From the NCBI GenBank assembly GCA_038030265.1, contig CM075938.1, positions 7,355,009 to 7,419,008 on the forward strand: DNA of 64,000 nucleotides. Reading direction: 5' to 3'. Of the stretch, positions 1 to 15,000 are shown in pieces (within the stretch, counting starts at the first letter, position 1; each line of letters starts with the position of its first letter). A program made the translations under genes and the position numbers. The DNA comes from Corythucha ciliata. Its lineage: Eukaryota > Arthropoda > Insecta > Hemiptera > Tingidae. The notes under the pieces were generated by a model. The model was not told where the DNA came from. It ran no database searches and saw only the letters and a list, made by a program, of their open reading frames with translations.

Positions 1-3000
1 CGACGATGAGAGAGTAGGAGAAGGCGCTGAAGAGTGCGGTGAAGGGTGAAATGTATTTCCTGTACTTTGGGTAGAGACCGTATAGACCGTACTGAAGTCG
101 TTCATCAATGAAATATTGACTCAGAAGCGTAATGATTTCCCTCAGCTAAACATCCCCGGGTAAGTACAAAGAAATGCTTCCTATTTTTATTATTTTACCG
201 ACCTCTGGAAGGAATAAAACTGTTTGATTAACCGCGAATGTCTCCATGACATTAACGACCTGAGCGAGGGTCGAATGAGGTTTCAGATGGACGCCAGTCT
301 GGCGCAGAAGAGCGTTTACAATGTCGAGCCAGACTTCATTAGCCAAACTGTGTGACTCGGAATGAAGAAGGGCCATTCGAATGACTTGAATCACGTGTTG
401 CGATGGGTCGGTCATCATCAGAATGCAGAGCTGGCGACGGAGTACCTCGTGAATCATAGTCAACTCTTGAGGCGGGTCTTGGCCGATGGTCGAAAGAGCC
501 TCGCCAACAAGATCGATCAACTGGCATCTTTCGGCCATTCTAGGCTTTTGAATTTCAATCCATTGACTGACATCAAACTGAGGTAACGGTAAAAACACAA
601 AATAAAAACAATTTTGAAATTATTTTACACAAGTTTTCCGACTCACCTTTGTCAATAACACAAACATGAAGTCATGGATCGAAGAAGAAAGAGAGCTAAT
701 TAAAGTTTTATACATTTGGATGTAAAGATTAGGGGAACAAGTCGTCGGAGAAAAGTGAGTAGACAAAAGACCGGCCAATGACGGATTCTGCAGAATCAAC
801 GAAAGTAAAATTGGTCCTTGATTCTCGTCAGACGAGACAAAACACTAGAAATTCACAATGGGAAAAATAAAGGTTTAAAGAACAAAATGGGGAGGCGATT
901 TGACTTAGGATATTATTACCTGTCCAAGCGTTTCAACGCACGAAGTTATGAGTTGTTTCATTGGAGGATAAGACGCCACTTCTTCGTTAAAAAGGGACGT
1001 GAACTGATAAAATAAGCCAAGCCCAACATCGTGAAGGGCTGTCAAAAGTTGAACGTCGCCTATCATTCTCAGCTCCGAATATTTTTTCTCTAGCGCCCTT
1101 ATATCACAGGAAACATCAGTTTTGAGTTTAATCTCGAAATAGTAAATTCTTAAAAACTCACTTGACGGCAAGCTGAACTTGAATGCTTGCGATACACACA
1201 GACTGATTCGGCTGTTGCATGCAGCGCTTCACCAACGCCTGAGCTTCCAGTCGATTGTTGTGAATGACAAGATCGACTTGTTTGTCCACTTGTGTTTCGT
1301 TAACCTTGTAGTTCACAATCAAATTACGTTAAAAAAGTCATAAAAAGGGGTCGACCACCCAGACTAACCTTGAGATGAATGACAGCTGGACCTGCGCAAT
1401 TCAAAGAGTTAACCGACGGTCGAGCGTGACTCCCTGGACTGTGCGTATCACAAGCTGCGTGAAGAGTTATCTGAGTTTCTGTAGTCTTGTACAAAAGTGA
1501 GGTTAACTCCAAAAAGCTATAATCAAGGCTTAAATGTTCCTCTCGACGTCGATTAAACGCACTAGAAAGGAAATTTCCGGTTGACCACACAAACAACTGT
1601 ATCTTTGAGAGTTTAAATCTTACCGAGCGTAATTATTCAACGCCTTGAACGAACCCTTCAAAATTTCCAGCAAAACAAATTTATTGTAGAGAGCCTCCGG
1701 TGGGATTTGCTCCATTTCTGATCGAAATGGTTGAAGAAATGGAGCGGGCAGCGGATTTTCATACTTTCGAAGCCTGCCAGGAAATACACGAGTTAGGCGA
1801 AAAAAATCTCTGAATGAGCTGCAAGCACCATTTTAGTTTACCTCTGAACTATTCGCGTCGACGGTTCGATTTCTGATGCAGGGGGCGGCTTGCTAGCCGC
1901 ATTGTCTACCACGGTTCGCCACAGACAACGTTGCCAATTCACAGAAGACTGTTTCTGAACGTTTGTCACAGCTTCGCAATCAACATATTCGAACCAGATG
2001 CCCTGTTTGACAGTCATAAAGTACACGCGTAAGTATATGCGTCGAAAACAGTGGGAAAGGGACCAGCGAGGTCTGCGTGCGTCGAGGCTTTTCCTAGGAC
2101 TTCCGGCCTGATGATAACGTAGCCGCCGCCCACAGGAAAATTCGTGCAGCCCCGGAAAAAGGGCCGAAGCGGCCAAAATCGCCGGACTCACCGGGAGAAC
2201 TCATTCAAGGGATCATCCGATGGAAAATTCGTTTCGATTTCCCGAATCCCCGTGATGAGAAAAGTCAAAATAGGAGATTTCGTCCATTTTTATATTTTTC
2301 CCAAAATGCCCTATGGGCGAAAATTATGGCCAATTTTCTCAAAGTGTTCCGATCCGCGCCAAACGCGATTTATGAGTTCAAGTGGCCCGCTGAGTCTTTC
2401 ACAATGGCCCGCCCATGACCTACAGTGGTAAATTATAATTTTTAACGTCGGATTTTGGCGCCCCTCGGAGTTTTGTGCAAATGGCAAACGGTACAATTCA
2501 CTCTTCCCCGCGGGCGGCTAATCCCCCAGCTAAGTATAATAACGCTAATTTGGGGCTGAAATTGAGATAAATGGCTAATTCACAGCTGAAATTTTTGAGC
2601 AAAATAACTTTTTCACGGACAGAAGTGAGAAAAAGTGCTAAATCACGGATAAAGTTAACAAAAAACACAGCTAATTCCCGAGGTAAAACGTTACTTCATG
2701 GCTAAATTTGAGAAAAAGCTCTAAAATCGCGGTTAAATTGTAAAAAACAGTAATTTGCGTTTAAAATTATGAAACACGCTAATTCCGGCTAAAATAGTGA
2801 AAAATCGATAATTCACAAATTGTTTAGAGAAAAAGCGCTTATTCACGATTAAATTTACGAAGAATTCTTGCGAAAAGAATTTAAAAAGTTAAAAAACCGC
2901 TAATTCGCGGTGAAAACTAAGAAAAAGAGCTGTTTCACGGATAAAATTGGGGAAAATCGCTCTTTCACAGCGAAAATCACGTTTTCACGGCTAACGTGGA

Positions 3001-6000
3001 GAATAATAGAATAAAAAAAAATAATAAATAAAAAAAAAAAAAAAGCGCTTGGAGGCTAGATGTATGTATGGAAACGACAGTTTTCAGCTTCTGAAGGCAA
3101 GTTCGTGGCTCAAACTGCGAAAAAACGCTAACCCATAGCTAAAAGCGAAACAAGTCTTGCTAATTCGCCAGCTAAAATTAAGAAAAGTTGCTAATTCATG
3201 GATGAATTTGAGAAAAATCGCTAATTAGCGGCTGAAATCAGGAAAAACACGAATTCACCGAAAAATTCAGATAAATCGCTAATTCACGACTGAAATGGAG
3301 AAAAATCGCTAATTCGCGGCTAAAATGGAGAAAAATTGCTAATCCATCGATAAAATTGAGAAGAAGAGCTGAAGTAAAGAAAACGCTAATTCGCTGATTA
3401 AATGGAGAGAACGTCAATTTGCGGCTTCTAATGATAACTTCGAGCCAGAAAGTGAAAAAAAATCGCTAATCCGTGTCCAAATTTTAGAAAAAGCGTTATA
3501 GGTAATTCGCTGCGAAAATTGGGGAAACTCTAATACGTTGATTTAACGTAGAAAAATTCATAATTAGTGGCTAAAATCAGGAAAAACGCTAACGGAAAAC
3601 GGGCCGTAGCGGCCAAAATCGCCGGAATCACAGGGAGAACTCCTTCAACGGCTTATCCGATGGACAATCTGTTTCGATGAGAAACCCTAACATTCGAGGT
3701 TTCGTCAATTTTCATATTTTGGCCATTTTCGCGGAAAAATCACCATGGTTGATGGGCGATGAATTTAGCCAATTTCATCAAAGAGTTCCGAAATGCGGCA
3801 AACGCAATTGACGAGTGAGGATTTAAGGCGAAAATTGGCTTAAGTGCCGAATAAAGATGTTTATGCACGGATAAAGAAATAATAAAACGAGGCAACTCCA
3901 TCGTCCTTATCTACATTTAGTCCACGTCCTACATAACCTAATAGCTACTTGGAGTGCCCGCTTATAATTACTCGTTGAAACGTATTAAGGGTACGTACCG
4001 CAATTTCCTGGAATACGAGGCTGAGTTTTTGACTTGCGTACGGAGGAGGAAGGTTGAGTAAATTCAAATTAGGGTCGTGCAAAACCACTTCTTCCAACCA
4101 AAGGAGATACGTTGAGTATAACCTTGAATATTTTTTAAAAAATGCCGTAAGTTGTTTTTCCTACTTTACGAATCTATTCAAAGAGTAAATCGTTGTACCT
4201 GGCCATACTCTCAAACCAATCCTTTCTTTCTTTCGTGACTGTAAGACACGGATTGCTCAATTTCGATTCGAAAAAGTCTTTACAGTCAGTTAACTTCTTC
4301 TTTAATCGTTTCAAAAAACTCGAATTTGTAATTCCTTCGAAGAACCTCATACCGACCGAGCCGTAATCTTTGTGGCTGAAAAATAAAATAATGAAAACCA
4401 ATCATCGGTCAAACATTGGGACACAAAGTTACAAATTACCTCATGTTAGGGATTCTGGCCAAATAAAGGGCGAAAAATTTCTGCCAGAACACAGGCATGA
4501 CTGGATGGTCGACTGGAGTGTCAAGAGCCTGCTGAGACCATCTGTAAATTGGTAGGATACTACTGGGGAGTCCGGCGAGATTTTTGGCAGCGCAGGCTTT
4601 CTACAGTCAAATGAAAAGACAAGGCGTGGAATAAGTGTGGACGAGGGCAAGCCCATACTCCTGGGGTGTTGGGAGTTTTTTTGTTTTTTTTTACCTTGAG
4701 AGCTGCATCGAGGGAAACTTTACTGGAAGAATTCGACAGGTCCAACAATAGATGTTTCCAGAGCCCGGTTTTTAAAAATAGAAGTTCCTCTTCGACTTCG
4801 ATTGCAAAGAAGGAAAACCACGGCGTATTCGAGCTTGTTTTATTCATTAGCGTTCCATAAGGATTATTTCCATACACCCAGCTTAGAAGTGAGAATTTAG
4901 GCTTGTGCGAGTTCAGTTGAGCCTTTTGTAAGAAATTAAACAAATAAAAATTGTAGAATTCTTTGGTTTATGAGCGCTAAATGAGCGAAGCCTCCATGCC
5001 AAGTACAATTCAAACACATGCATCGAATGAGGGGCTTAACAGTGTATTCAGCCGTTAAGTGTGGTTTTTATGGTGAAACTGTAATGTGAAAAGAAAAAAG
5101 ATCCACACTAACTGCCTACCTCATTATGAGAAGTCTCAATAATTTGCTAAATACAAATAGACAAGTTAAGACCAGTTTTCCCGTTTTAAAACTTTTAACA
5201 CATTGGTCCATTTGGGTTCCTACCTCTAAAAGTTGAAGGAGAAGTCCCTTCGCCACAGGTCTCGTTCCATTGCAGAAAAAGGCCGCTTTCAACACTTTAT
5301 CCATCAAATAACTAGCAGCCATTGGTTCGTGAGTCCAGGCGCTCACCAGAACTTTAAGCCACAGCTCTATAAGAGGAGCTGGTGAAACTAGATTGTACCT
5401 GGATAGTAAAGCACGTTTTAAATAGGCGTTCCCACAGCTAAAATTTAAAAACAAAAACGCACTGTCTGTAGTTTTCAAAGTGGACTTCTATAAGATCTCC
5501 CATTTGTTTGAGGATTAATCCGGGAAAATCGGTTGAAATTATGCTCATAGCAAATTTCAAAAAAGTCCTGTCTGCGCCTAATAGGCCGAGAATTATGACT
5601 TGAAACCTTAAAAAAACAACATATAATTGAAAATCGGGCTAAAACGGGACATTAAAGTCAAATATTTACTTATCACACTGAAGGAGCGAACTAGGACACT
5701 CGAGAAACAAAGGGAAAATGTGTTGAAGTAAGACTAGAACGGCCATGTACCGATGACACTGCATCAATACTTTCATCATTTGAAACCCCGACTGACAAAT
5801 CAATGGAATGCTGTGACCAGTGGACGTCATCAGGAGAGCGGTGAACATGGCGACAACTTGATTTTCTTTTAAGGCTCTGATCAATGGTGACAGTTCCTAT
5901 GGGATGGACAAAGAGAAAAATCAGTCGATATTGGGGTGGGGGGTGGGTAATCGATCAGTGACTTTTTCGAACTTACATTTGGAAGCGATTCAAGGGATGG

Positions 6001-9000
6001 GAGTATGGAGAAAAACTGTATCGGGTTGGCCAGCATAGTTCGAACCGTCGGTTCAGGCTGGTCCAGGAGGTGTAGTCGAAGTTTGAACAGCATGGACCAA
6101 ACCCACACATTGAGGGTCTGCTCGGTGGCTGATCTCGAAGATGAGCCGGTAAGCTACCAAAAAATTATTGTTTTACGCGAGTAATGCGACAAATATTTAA
6201 CGTAGATAGAATACCTGTTTAATAGTGTCAGCTATCACAGTAGAATGACTAGACGAAGGCGATTCGGGACAGTGCAATATGGCGAAACGAACAATGAGTA
6301 GGGCAACTTCGCAGTGAATTTCACGGGGCAAGAATAGTTCTGTAGACGAACTACCACAAGAAAAACTACGTAAGTTCCTTCGTAATCGAACAGAGTGTAG
6401 TTAGTAACTAGATGTACCCAAAGACAAAATGCGTCCCTAAAAAGCAGAGCTGGGAAGTAATGCGTTACTCCGCAACTTGGATAACAAAGTAACGGTGTGA
6501 TTTTGATAACAAAGTAACGATGCGGCTTTGATAACAAAGTAACGATGTGACTTTGATAACAGTACGTAAATTTGGTGACTTTGATAACAAAGTAACACAT
6601 CGTTACATCTTTCGTTCGATCGTTACATCGAAGTCACATCAACTTTGTTGAGTGACTTTGAAAACAAAGTAACGATGTGATACTCCACCTCTTCGTCCCT
6701 ACTTTTCTGTTGTTACTCCGTATACGACCTGCCTTCTCTTCTTCTTATCAACTAACAACAACCTTTTTTACAGTTTTTAATTGAATGCGAACCGTAGCCC
6801 CTCATCACCATCTTGAACTACTCAAAGACCAACTGAGTAAAAAAGTTGGTATTTGAGCAGTTCAAGGTGCTCATGAGGGGCTTCGGTCTGTGCCCGGCAT
6901 GCATTCAAATAAAAACCGCAAAAAAGGTTGTTAGTTCCTAAGAAGAAGAGGAGCGAGGTCGTAACGATGTGACTTTTACAACAAAGCAACGATGTGGCTT
7001 TGATAACGGAGTAACAATGTGACTTAGAAAACAGAGTAACGATGTGACTTAGATAACAGAGTAACGATGTGACTTGATAAAAAAGTAACGATGTGACTTT
7101 GATAACATAGTAACGATGAGGCTTTGATAACAGAGTAACGATATGACTCAGATAACAGAGTAACGATGTGACTTTGATAACAAAGTAACGATGTGACTTT
7201 GATAACAGAGTAACGATGTGGCTTTGATAACAGAGCAACGATATGACTCAGATAACAGAGTAACGATGTGACTTTGATAACAAAGTAACGATGTGACTTT
7301 GATAACAAAGTAACGATGTGACTTTGATAACAAAGTAACGATGTGACTTTGATAACAAAGTAACGATGTGACTTTGATAACAAAGTAACGATGTGACTTT
7401 GATAACAAAGTAACGATGTGACTTTGATAACAAAGTAACGATGTGACTTTGAAGTGACTTTGATAACAAAGTAACGATGTGACTTTGATAACAAAGTAAC
7501 GATGTGACTTTGATAATAAAGTAACGATGTGACTTTGACAACAAAGCAACGATGTGACTTAGATAACAAAGACAACAAAGCGATGCCCATTTTACTATAG
7601 AAGTCGAGCAGGCAGGTGAACATTTTCCGGGCACCTGACCTCAACTCCGAAGTAAAATGAAATTTAACAAAATTTCCAAATTCCGGGCCGATTATTACGC
7701 ATTTTTAGAGGCAACATTACCTCATTTCTGACTAAATTTCGTTGGAAAATGTAGTTTCCATAAAGATTCCCAAAACTTCTTGGTGAAAATGACTGTTTCT
7801 GCAAGCTTCTGGGGTGTTCAACCGAAGCAAATTCTAGCTGTTGTGTGACTGAGCGGGAGGTCTTAAGGCGAAACGGAGGCTAGACCGTACTTTTGGGCCT
7901 TTGCGTGAACAAATTCAACCTTTTTTTTAAAGGCGATTTTTAGGATAAATTTGATTCTCACTCCACTTATTTTCACCTATCTTTACCCACTACGAGAATT
8001 TGCCCGAGGACGGCAGAGGCCATGCAATCGACAGTGCTGAAGTCCGATGTGACTTAAATAACAAAGTAACGATGTGACTTTTATTACAAAGTAACTATGT
8101 GACTTTGATAACAGAGTAACGATGTAAATTTGATAACAAAACATTAAATAAAGAATAAGAAAGAGAATCAATGTCGCAGGTTTGGCCCATTCAAAACCCA
8201 AATTTGCGGCTTTGACACTCACAGAAACCAACTTTGCGGGTTTTGCTCACTCAAAAAGTCAATTTTGCAGGATCGGCTCCCTAGTAAGAATACAATTTCA
8301 CATGGTCGATCATTAAAGAACTAATTCCGCCTTTTACTCCGTAAAAAAGAGCAATTCCACCGATTTTTCTCTTTCATAAACCGCAAATTTCGCAGATCTG
8401 GCAAGCCAGAAACCAATTTTTTCGGGGAAACAGCTGATTCCTGAGTCACCTTTCTAAATATTCTCTGTTATGTCGATAGCTACTATTTGCGGATTTTACC
8501 TCTTAAACCCTAATTTCGCGGAATTCGCACTTAAATAAAATAAGGAATCGGCCGGTTTCGAGGATTTGGCCCTTTAAACCCCAAATCTGACGGAATTAGC
8601 ACTCACATAATCTAATGTTGCAACTTTTGCTCACTCTAAATCCAATTTCGCAGAATTAACTTTTAAAAAACCAATTTCGCGGGGTGGACACATTGCATAA
8701 TCCAACTTCACCGAATTTTGTCTCTGTCAGAAAAGTAATATTAACGGATTTTAGTAGTTCAAAAAAGTAATTTCGATGGTTTGGCTCTCCCGAAGTCCAA
8801 TTTCGCTGCTTTTCTTTCTTTTTCGTGCATTTTCCCGTATTTTTCAAGGAAAAAGTGCCGAAACACAAGAAATATCAGGAAAAATCATCAAAATATGCAA
8901 TTGCAAATGGAAATATTAATTTGCATAAAATCCGGCCTACACGTTCAAATATGAGCCATATAATCCAGCTCTGCAGTCTTTGACGGCGAACAAACAGCAC

Positions 9001-12000
9001 CCCAGCTGACAACGGTTTATGGTTGGTGAGGGGGTAAAACTGGTTCGTGTGTGTGTGTTTGGGGGGGGGGGCGAGTCTTTGCGCCTTCCTTTTCCACTGA
9101 CGCCGTTATTTCGTGGCTACAGAACCGCTATAAAGCACACAGTTTTCTCAGTAGCCCCTCTGGGTTATTCGCTCCAACTCTATACCCCTCCCTCCCCCTC
9201 CTCAAGTAATCATAGTAATGAAGACCAATCCGTGCAATACCCGCCAACGGCCCATTATTTGTGTAGCTCATAGTTCAAGCTTACCCAGGCGTGAAGTTCC
9301 AATTCATTCCGTGCAGTATAAACATCGCCAACGATGATTCTATGGATCCCTGAGGGCAAGCGAGCAGCCAGTGCTCAATGAGACGTAAATCATCCTTCGT
9401 GGGGCGCCACAGGTTAACCGGAATTTCTTTGAATAAGTAAAGGCTTAGCTGTAAAGAGAAGAACCCCGTTATCGTTCAATTTAGAGGCTACACACGAATA
9501 AAATTGTTCGGATGCACTACATTTTCAGCTTGGGGAAGAATATTCTTCAGTTTGTTCAGAATAACGGAAATCAACGAAGGATATTTTGAGCATAAATTAG
9601 AAATGAGCGTCCGGCATGTCTTGTAGCACAGTTCTTTAGTCGAAGAGTTGATAAATCCAATCTGTAGCAAATCATTTCAACGATTAAAGACAAATACAAC
9701 ATTATTTCAATGGCGTCTTACCTGTAAAAGATGAATTGTGACAACTTTAACAAAAAGCCAGTCGTCCGAAGATCTTGACAGAGCCATATTTGCTACAGCG
9801 TTTAAAACGTAGCAAAGTTCAGCGTCTGACAGTGAGGGGATTAATTCTTCTACGCCAGACCACCATTCGATACCACTGTTACACGTTATCCCTTTATGGA
9901 AAAATAACGTCGGAATACAGACAAAAAAAAAAAAAAAAAAAAAAATTGAAAACAACGGTAATACCAACCAGACCTATGAGGCATCATAACCATATGGAAC
10001 ATTTGCCACAGAACTCGAAGTGAGACAGAAGAAAAGGGCAATGAGATCAAAAACTGAAGAACATTTTTCTGTTCAGAATGAATAAGAGCATTACAGGCGC
10101 TAACTATGATGTTATTATACTCGACTTGAAGCCTTTCGCGGAGGGCAACATCAGTATTTTCGTGATTATCTCTTCTGGATGAGTTTAGACAAGATTTTTA
10201 ACATTGTAGAAAACCATAAAAAATTCGAAGTAACTTACTTGAATATCTCTAATGCATCAGTCGCATATTGAGTAGCGTGCAAAATTAACGAAGCCAAACG
10301 TTTCGAAAACTGCACGTATTTATTAGTTCCGTAATTGCTGAGGCCGTGATTTAAAATCCTGATTAACAGCCTTAAGATGGCAAACACTTGTAGAAGTTGT
10401 CCGCCGGTCATACCATTAAAACAATCGGATCCTTCGTTCGTTTTAACGTCAAAAATCTGTAAAACGACCCAGTTTTGCGAACAAAATGGTTTACAAACGA
10501 TTTATATATGATTTACCTGTCTGAATAGACTATCGAAAGGGATTTGATTCAGCAGTGAAACGATATCGCTTTCTCTCAAGTGCAAAAGATCCAATTTATT
10601 ATCCTCCTCGTCTTCACCATCCGAATCTACCAATACCCACAAGTCGTCACCGTCATCCACGCTTTTATTCTACGAAAAACCACCAAAAATTAGCATAATA
10701 AGGTGTTAATGAGGTTTAATGCATTGAAAATACCTGGGGTGAAATGAAAACATCCCGACTTTTCACGGTAGACACGATGGTGGTTAGCATTGCGAGCATA
10801 TGATTCAAAAATGAAACGGACCTATGATTGACGCTGGATGCAAGAGGAGCTTGGACGAAACAAGCTGTCCATTTAAAGGCGGTTGAAGGACACCTGTGCA
10901 TTAATAATTTATAAGAAACTGAATTCAGTAATATTAGAAACAAATATTTTACCGAAGAACGTGACACAATATGAACATGTGCTCTTTCCAGGAGGCCGCT
11001 CTCAGCAGAACGGCGACCAAAGTCGTCAGCCATTGACGAATATCGTTTATAAAGCCTTGGTCCTTGCAGGGCTGTCTTAAGAAATAGAAAAAAACGGAAA
11101 TGGCGGAACATAGTTCCGACGTCTTTTGCGTTGTGCCTTCATTCAGTAGTGAAACTGGCGCGTTGTGGGAGATGTTGGAGAAATTAGTCGTCATAGAACG
11201 AATGTAGTGGTCAATCTGAAAAAAAAAATCACAAAAAACAGCAGGAGGTATAGCAGCAGAAGGTCGGCGACAAAAAACCAACTCACCTTTAATTTAGTAA
11301 CGAGAAATGTGTATGAATCGAGGGCGTACTCGTCGTTAGCATTTTCTCGTACCAAAGCCAAAGTTTTGGTCAGTCTACTTAGGGCTGCAGCGTCAAAACG
11401 GCCGATTTGAAAAGTGTGACTAGCTTCAACTGGGTTTCCATCCTTAAAAATATTAATTTTATTACTAAAATGACTCAAAGAAATGAGCTTTAAGTATCGA
11501 AACTTACTTGACATTCACCGGTTTCTCCGATTTTGGCCATTTCGAGAATCCAGAGTCCAAGCTGAGCGTTTTTTGATTCTTTAATGAGTTCCTCCACTTT
11601 GGCGACAGTCGAATCTTGTTTTTCCTTACACCTCAGGTATGAGCACAGAAGGTCGTATAAAACATGACGCTGAACAACTCCACTATTTAACTCTTGGTCG
11701 ATAAAATTGTCGATTAAATTGTGACACAGTCCAATCTCTTCGTTGTTGTACAGCGACGCGAGTTGAGCGTCCGTGAAGGGACTGATTTCATTTTTTTCAC
11801 CGATGGCCGAACTCAACTCGGAGAATTCGGTAAAATCATCCAAGACAACTCGAACGGTGCACGGTTCACGGTAGTTTCGAATCGATTCTTCTTCTTCTTC
11901 TTCACCGCCGTCGAGAGGATTGACTCGATAGTGCAATAAGTTTGCGGTGTCTTCGTCGGGCTCTGGAGCGACGGCCATTTCCGCGACGTTGACTCTAACC

Positions 12001-15000
12001 TCTTCAAGTTCGGTGGCGAAAGACTCGATAGAGTCAAGACTGTTCATTCCTGAATTGACTGGCTCAGCAACGTGGGACAGAGAGGAGGAATTTTTGAGTA
12101 GATTCTCTTTCTCTTCCGGGTTGAATAGCTGATCACGTGATTTCAGGCGAGCCATCGTTTTAACGTCGTCAGCAGGTTCAATCGGCCCACTTGTCAGGGA
12201 CGATGTTTCATCATGGCTCAAAGCGAGACCACTGTCTTCTCTCGTTTTGAGTTTAGCTTTTTTCTTCTTCTGTTAAAAAGAAATCACAAAAATACATTTC
12301 ATGAAACGAGCTGTCATAATACTGTCAATTTTGGTCTCTTGCGGTTGGGTTTGGGAGGAGATCAGTCACATTTCTCATCAATTGTGCGCCGTCAGAAGGA
12401 CCCATACAAACCACTCGCAGCTCAAATCGGACTAATTTGAGAAAATGTGACCCGAAATATTTTAAATCCTACGATGCTGCGTATTCCCGAAAAGGCAATT
12501 TTCAATCATACGAGTTGTACGAAGTGTTTTCTCGGTGGTCACGAATCAACCCCGCCAAACCAGCTTTAGTGCGATTGGGCATCGTCCAAGCTTTTCAGCC
12601 GTCTTTACGACAACCCTGCAGATAAAAAGGAGGGGTGCCTGACCAAACTGGACCGAGAGTTGGCGACTGTCACATTCAACCGGAAGAACACAGTTTTGAA
12701 ACTTTCCCCGTTCGATAGTTTTTTTGGAGCTGAATACGAATATGAGCGTCTGCCGGCCGAGTACCTTCTAAAACTTGATTTGCCACTGAGAATAAACGCC
12801 GTTGGCAGATTCCGGCAGACGCTCATTTTAGAATTCGGCTCTATAAACCCTGTCTAATGAGACCAGTTACATGGGTCAAGTTCTTCCGGTTAATTCTTGT
12901 CCCAAATTTAGGAAATTTGACTGACCGCCGAGGACTGATGCCCCAGGCAGACGCTCGTATTTGTATTCAGCTCCACAAATCCATCAAACGGGGCAAGTTT
13001 CATGACAGCAGTTTTTCAATCAATCAATTCTACGGGCTTGGTTATTGAAATAACCCATTTCGCAGGGTCTAGTCACTGAAAGAACGAATTTCACAGAGTT
13101 AGGTAGGTAAATTAAATACTAATTAAGCGCGTGCCATTAATTAAATGTTTTGTGTGTAAATTTCAGCTTAATATAACTGGTTACTTTGGCAAAATTACGT
13201 GCTTTTAAACAGCGCAAACAGTACAGCGCAATTTCGGGCCTATAAATAGGACAAAGTTTGACAGTTGATACTCCCTGGTTCTGCGCTGTTACTCTCAAGA
13301 GCTCACCCCCCCCCCACCATCGATGATTCGTGCCCTAAAAATGGCCTAACTGCCTGTTCCACGCCCTAAAAAAGGTAAAAATTACGAAATGCTCCCTAAA
13401 ACAGCCTTAAAGGGGCTATTCTCGCCCAATAGTTGACTTTTCTAGCCTTGGTACTGGCTAAAAACTGACAATATGTGCCCTTATAATAACCTAAACTGGA
13501 AATTCACGCCTTGAAAACGGCGGACATTTGCGCCCTATGTTTGGCTTTACGGACTATTCGCACCTTATACATCGGAAAACTGACGATTCGCGTGTATGGT
13601 GACGATTCGCGCCATAAAATTGATACACAGACGATTTGCAACTGACCTTTTAAGTAATGCTCAAAGTAACGATATTCATGCCCCCAAAAATGGTCAAATT
13701 GATCATTCACGCCTTGAAAATGACTAACTGCGGCCCAAAAAGTTGTCAAAAGTGGCTATTTTGTGCCCTTTCAACGATAAAATGGCCATTCGTCCCCTCA
13801 CCTCCCGCAAGCACATTGGTTACTCCCTTATCCCAAGAACGGACGAACTACTAATTACGCTAGTACGCTACTAATTACGCACTAAAATTGGCCAAACTTG
13901 ACTATTCGCGTCTTAAAAATGTCTACACGGACAATTTCTGCCTTTAAGGGGGAGTTGTACATTGTGTTTCCTCGGCCCCCCTCCAATCATACCTCGCCAA
14001 CTCCGCGTTACGTAAACTACGTTACGTATTTCTGCACCAATCCTGTACTTCAAGGGCTCATTTAAATCTTCAGGAAATTCCGCATAACCGAACGATCTTC
14101 TTTTTTCATATTTCACCCCTAAAATAACTGTAAAACGCACATAAACTTTTACCTTGAAAATTCACACTATTTCGGCGACTTATTTAGGAAAGCAAGATCG
14201 TACGTTTGTGCGGAATTTCCTGAAGATTTAAATGAGCCATTGAAATCCAGGATTGGTGCAGAAATACGGCCGTAATTTACGTAACACGGAGTAGGCGAGG
14301 TATGATTGGAGGAGGCTCGAGGAAACACATGTACATGTTTTTAAGATTTTCGTGAATGTTATTAATATTAAGTAATTAAAGATTATTTGAGTACAAACAT
14401 TCAAGTTTTATTAATGGCCGACTAGTTTCGGAGTAGACTGCACTCCATTTTCGAGGCCGAAACAACTAAAAGGAGACATCACAACAATCAACAAGAATTC
14501 TCAACAATTATTAAAAATCTAGCTTAACGTTTACTCACATCTCTTTGACAAACGTCTCACGCAAAATTCCCAAAAATCCCGGCGACGGATGTACAAGGAA
14601 ACTTGTTTCTGTACTAAATGATTTAAACCCTTTTATCTTTCAAGACAGAGAGCCACACCCCCTCAACCCACTCCCATATCTGCTTTTTCCACCGCTTCTC
14701 TTATACATTGCCAAAACGTTCTTATACGGTTCTATTCCAACACTATCCAACTGAAAATTGACAGTTTTTTACCCCACATGTACATGTGTTTCCTCCGTCA
14801 ATTTCCACGAAATTGACGTTTTAAGGGGAGTTCCCCCTTAAAGCGTATGCTCTTTAAAACGTCAATTTCGTGGGTTTCGGCCATCCGTGAAATCAATTTC
14901 GCGGGTCTGACACTTGGAATATTTAAATTTCAGATATTTGGTCATTAAAAAAATCAATTTCATAGAATCCACGCCACGAATGTCTCCTCTGTCAAATTCT

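Noticed and set aside
142..170. A 22-nt intron in EPG5
   Set aside because: Too short for splicing; an upstream donor giving an intron of about 53-57 nt is more plausible, although the exact donor is unresolved.
6470..7590. CRISPR-like array
   Set aside because: The 25-bp units are head-to-tail with no unique spacers, and the context is an animal gene intron.
7024..7644. Long minus-strand frames coding repeated [16 protein letters not shown] peptides
   Set aside because: They arise from the 25-bp minisatellite, which reads as the same cyclic peptide in all three frames. There is no independent coding signal.
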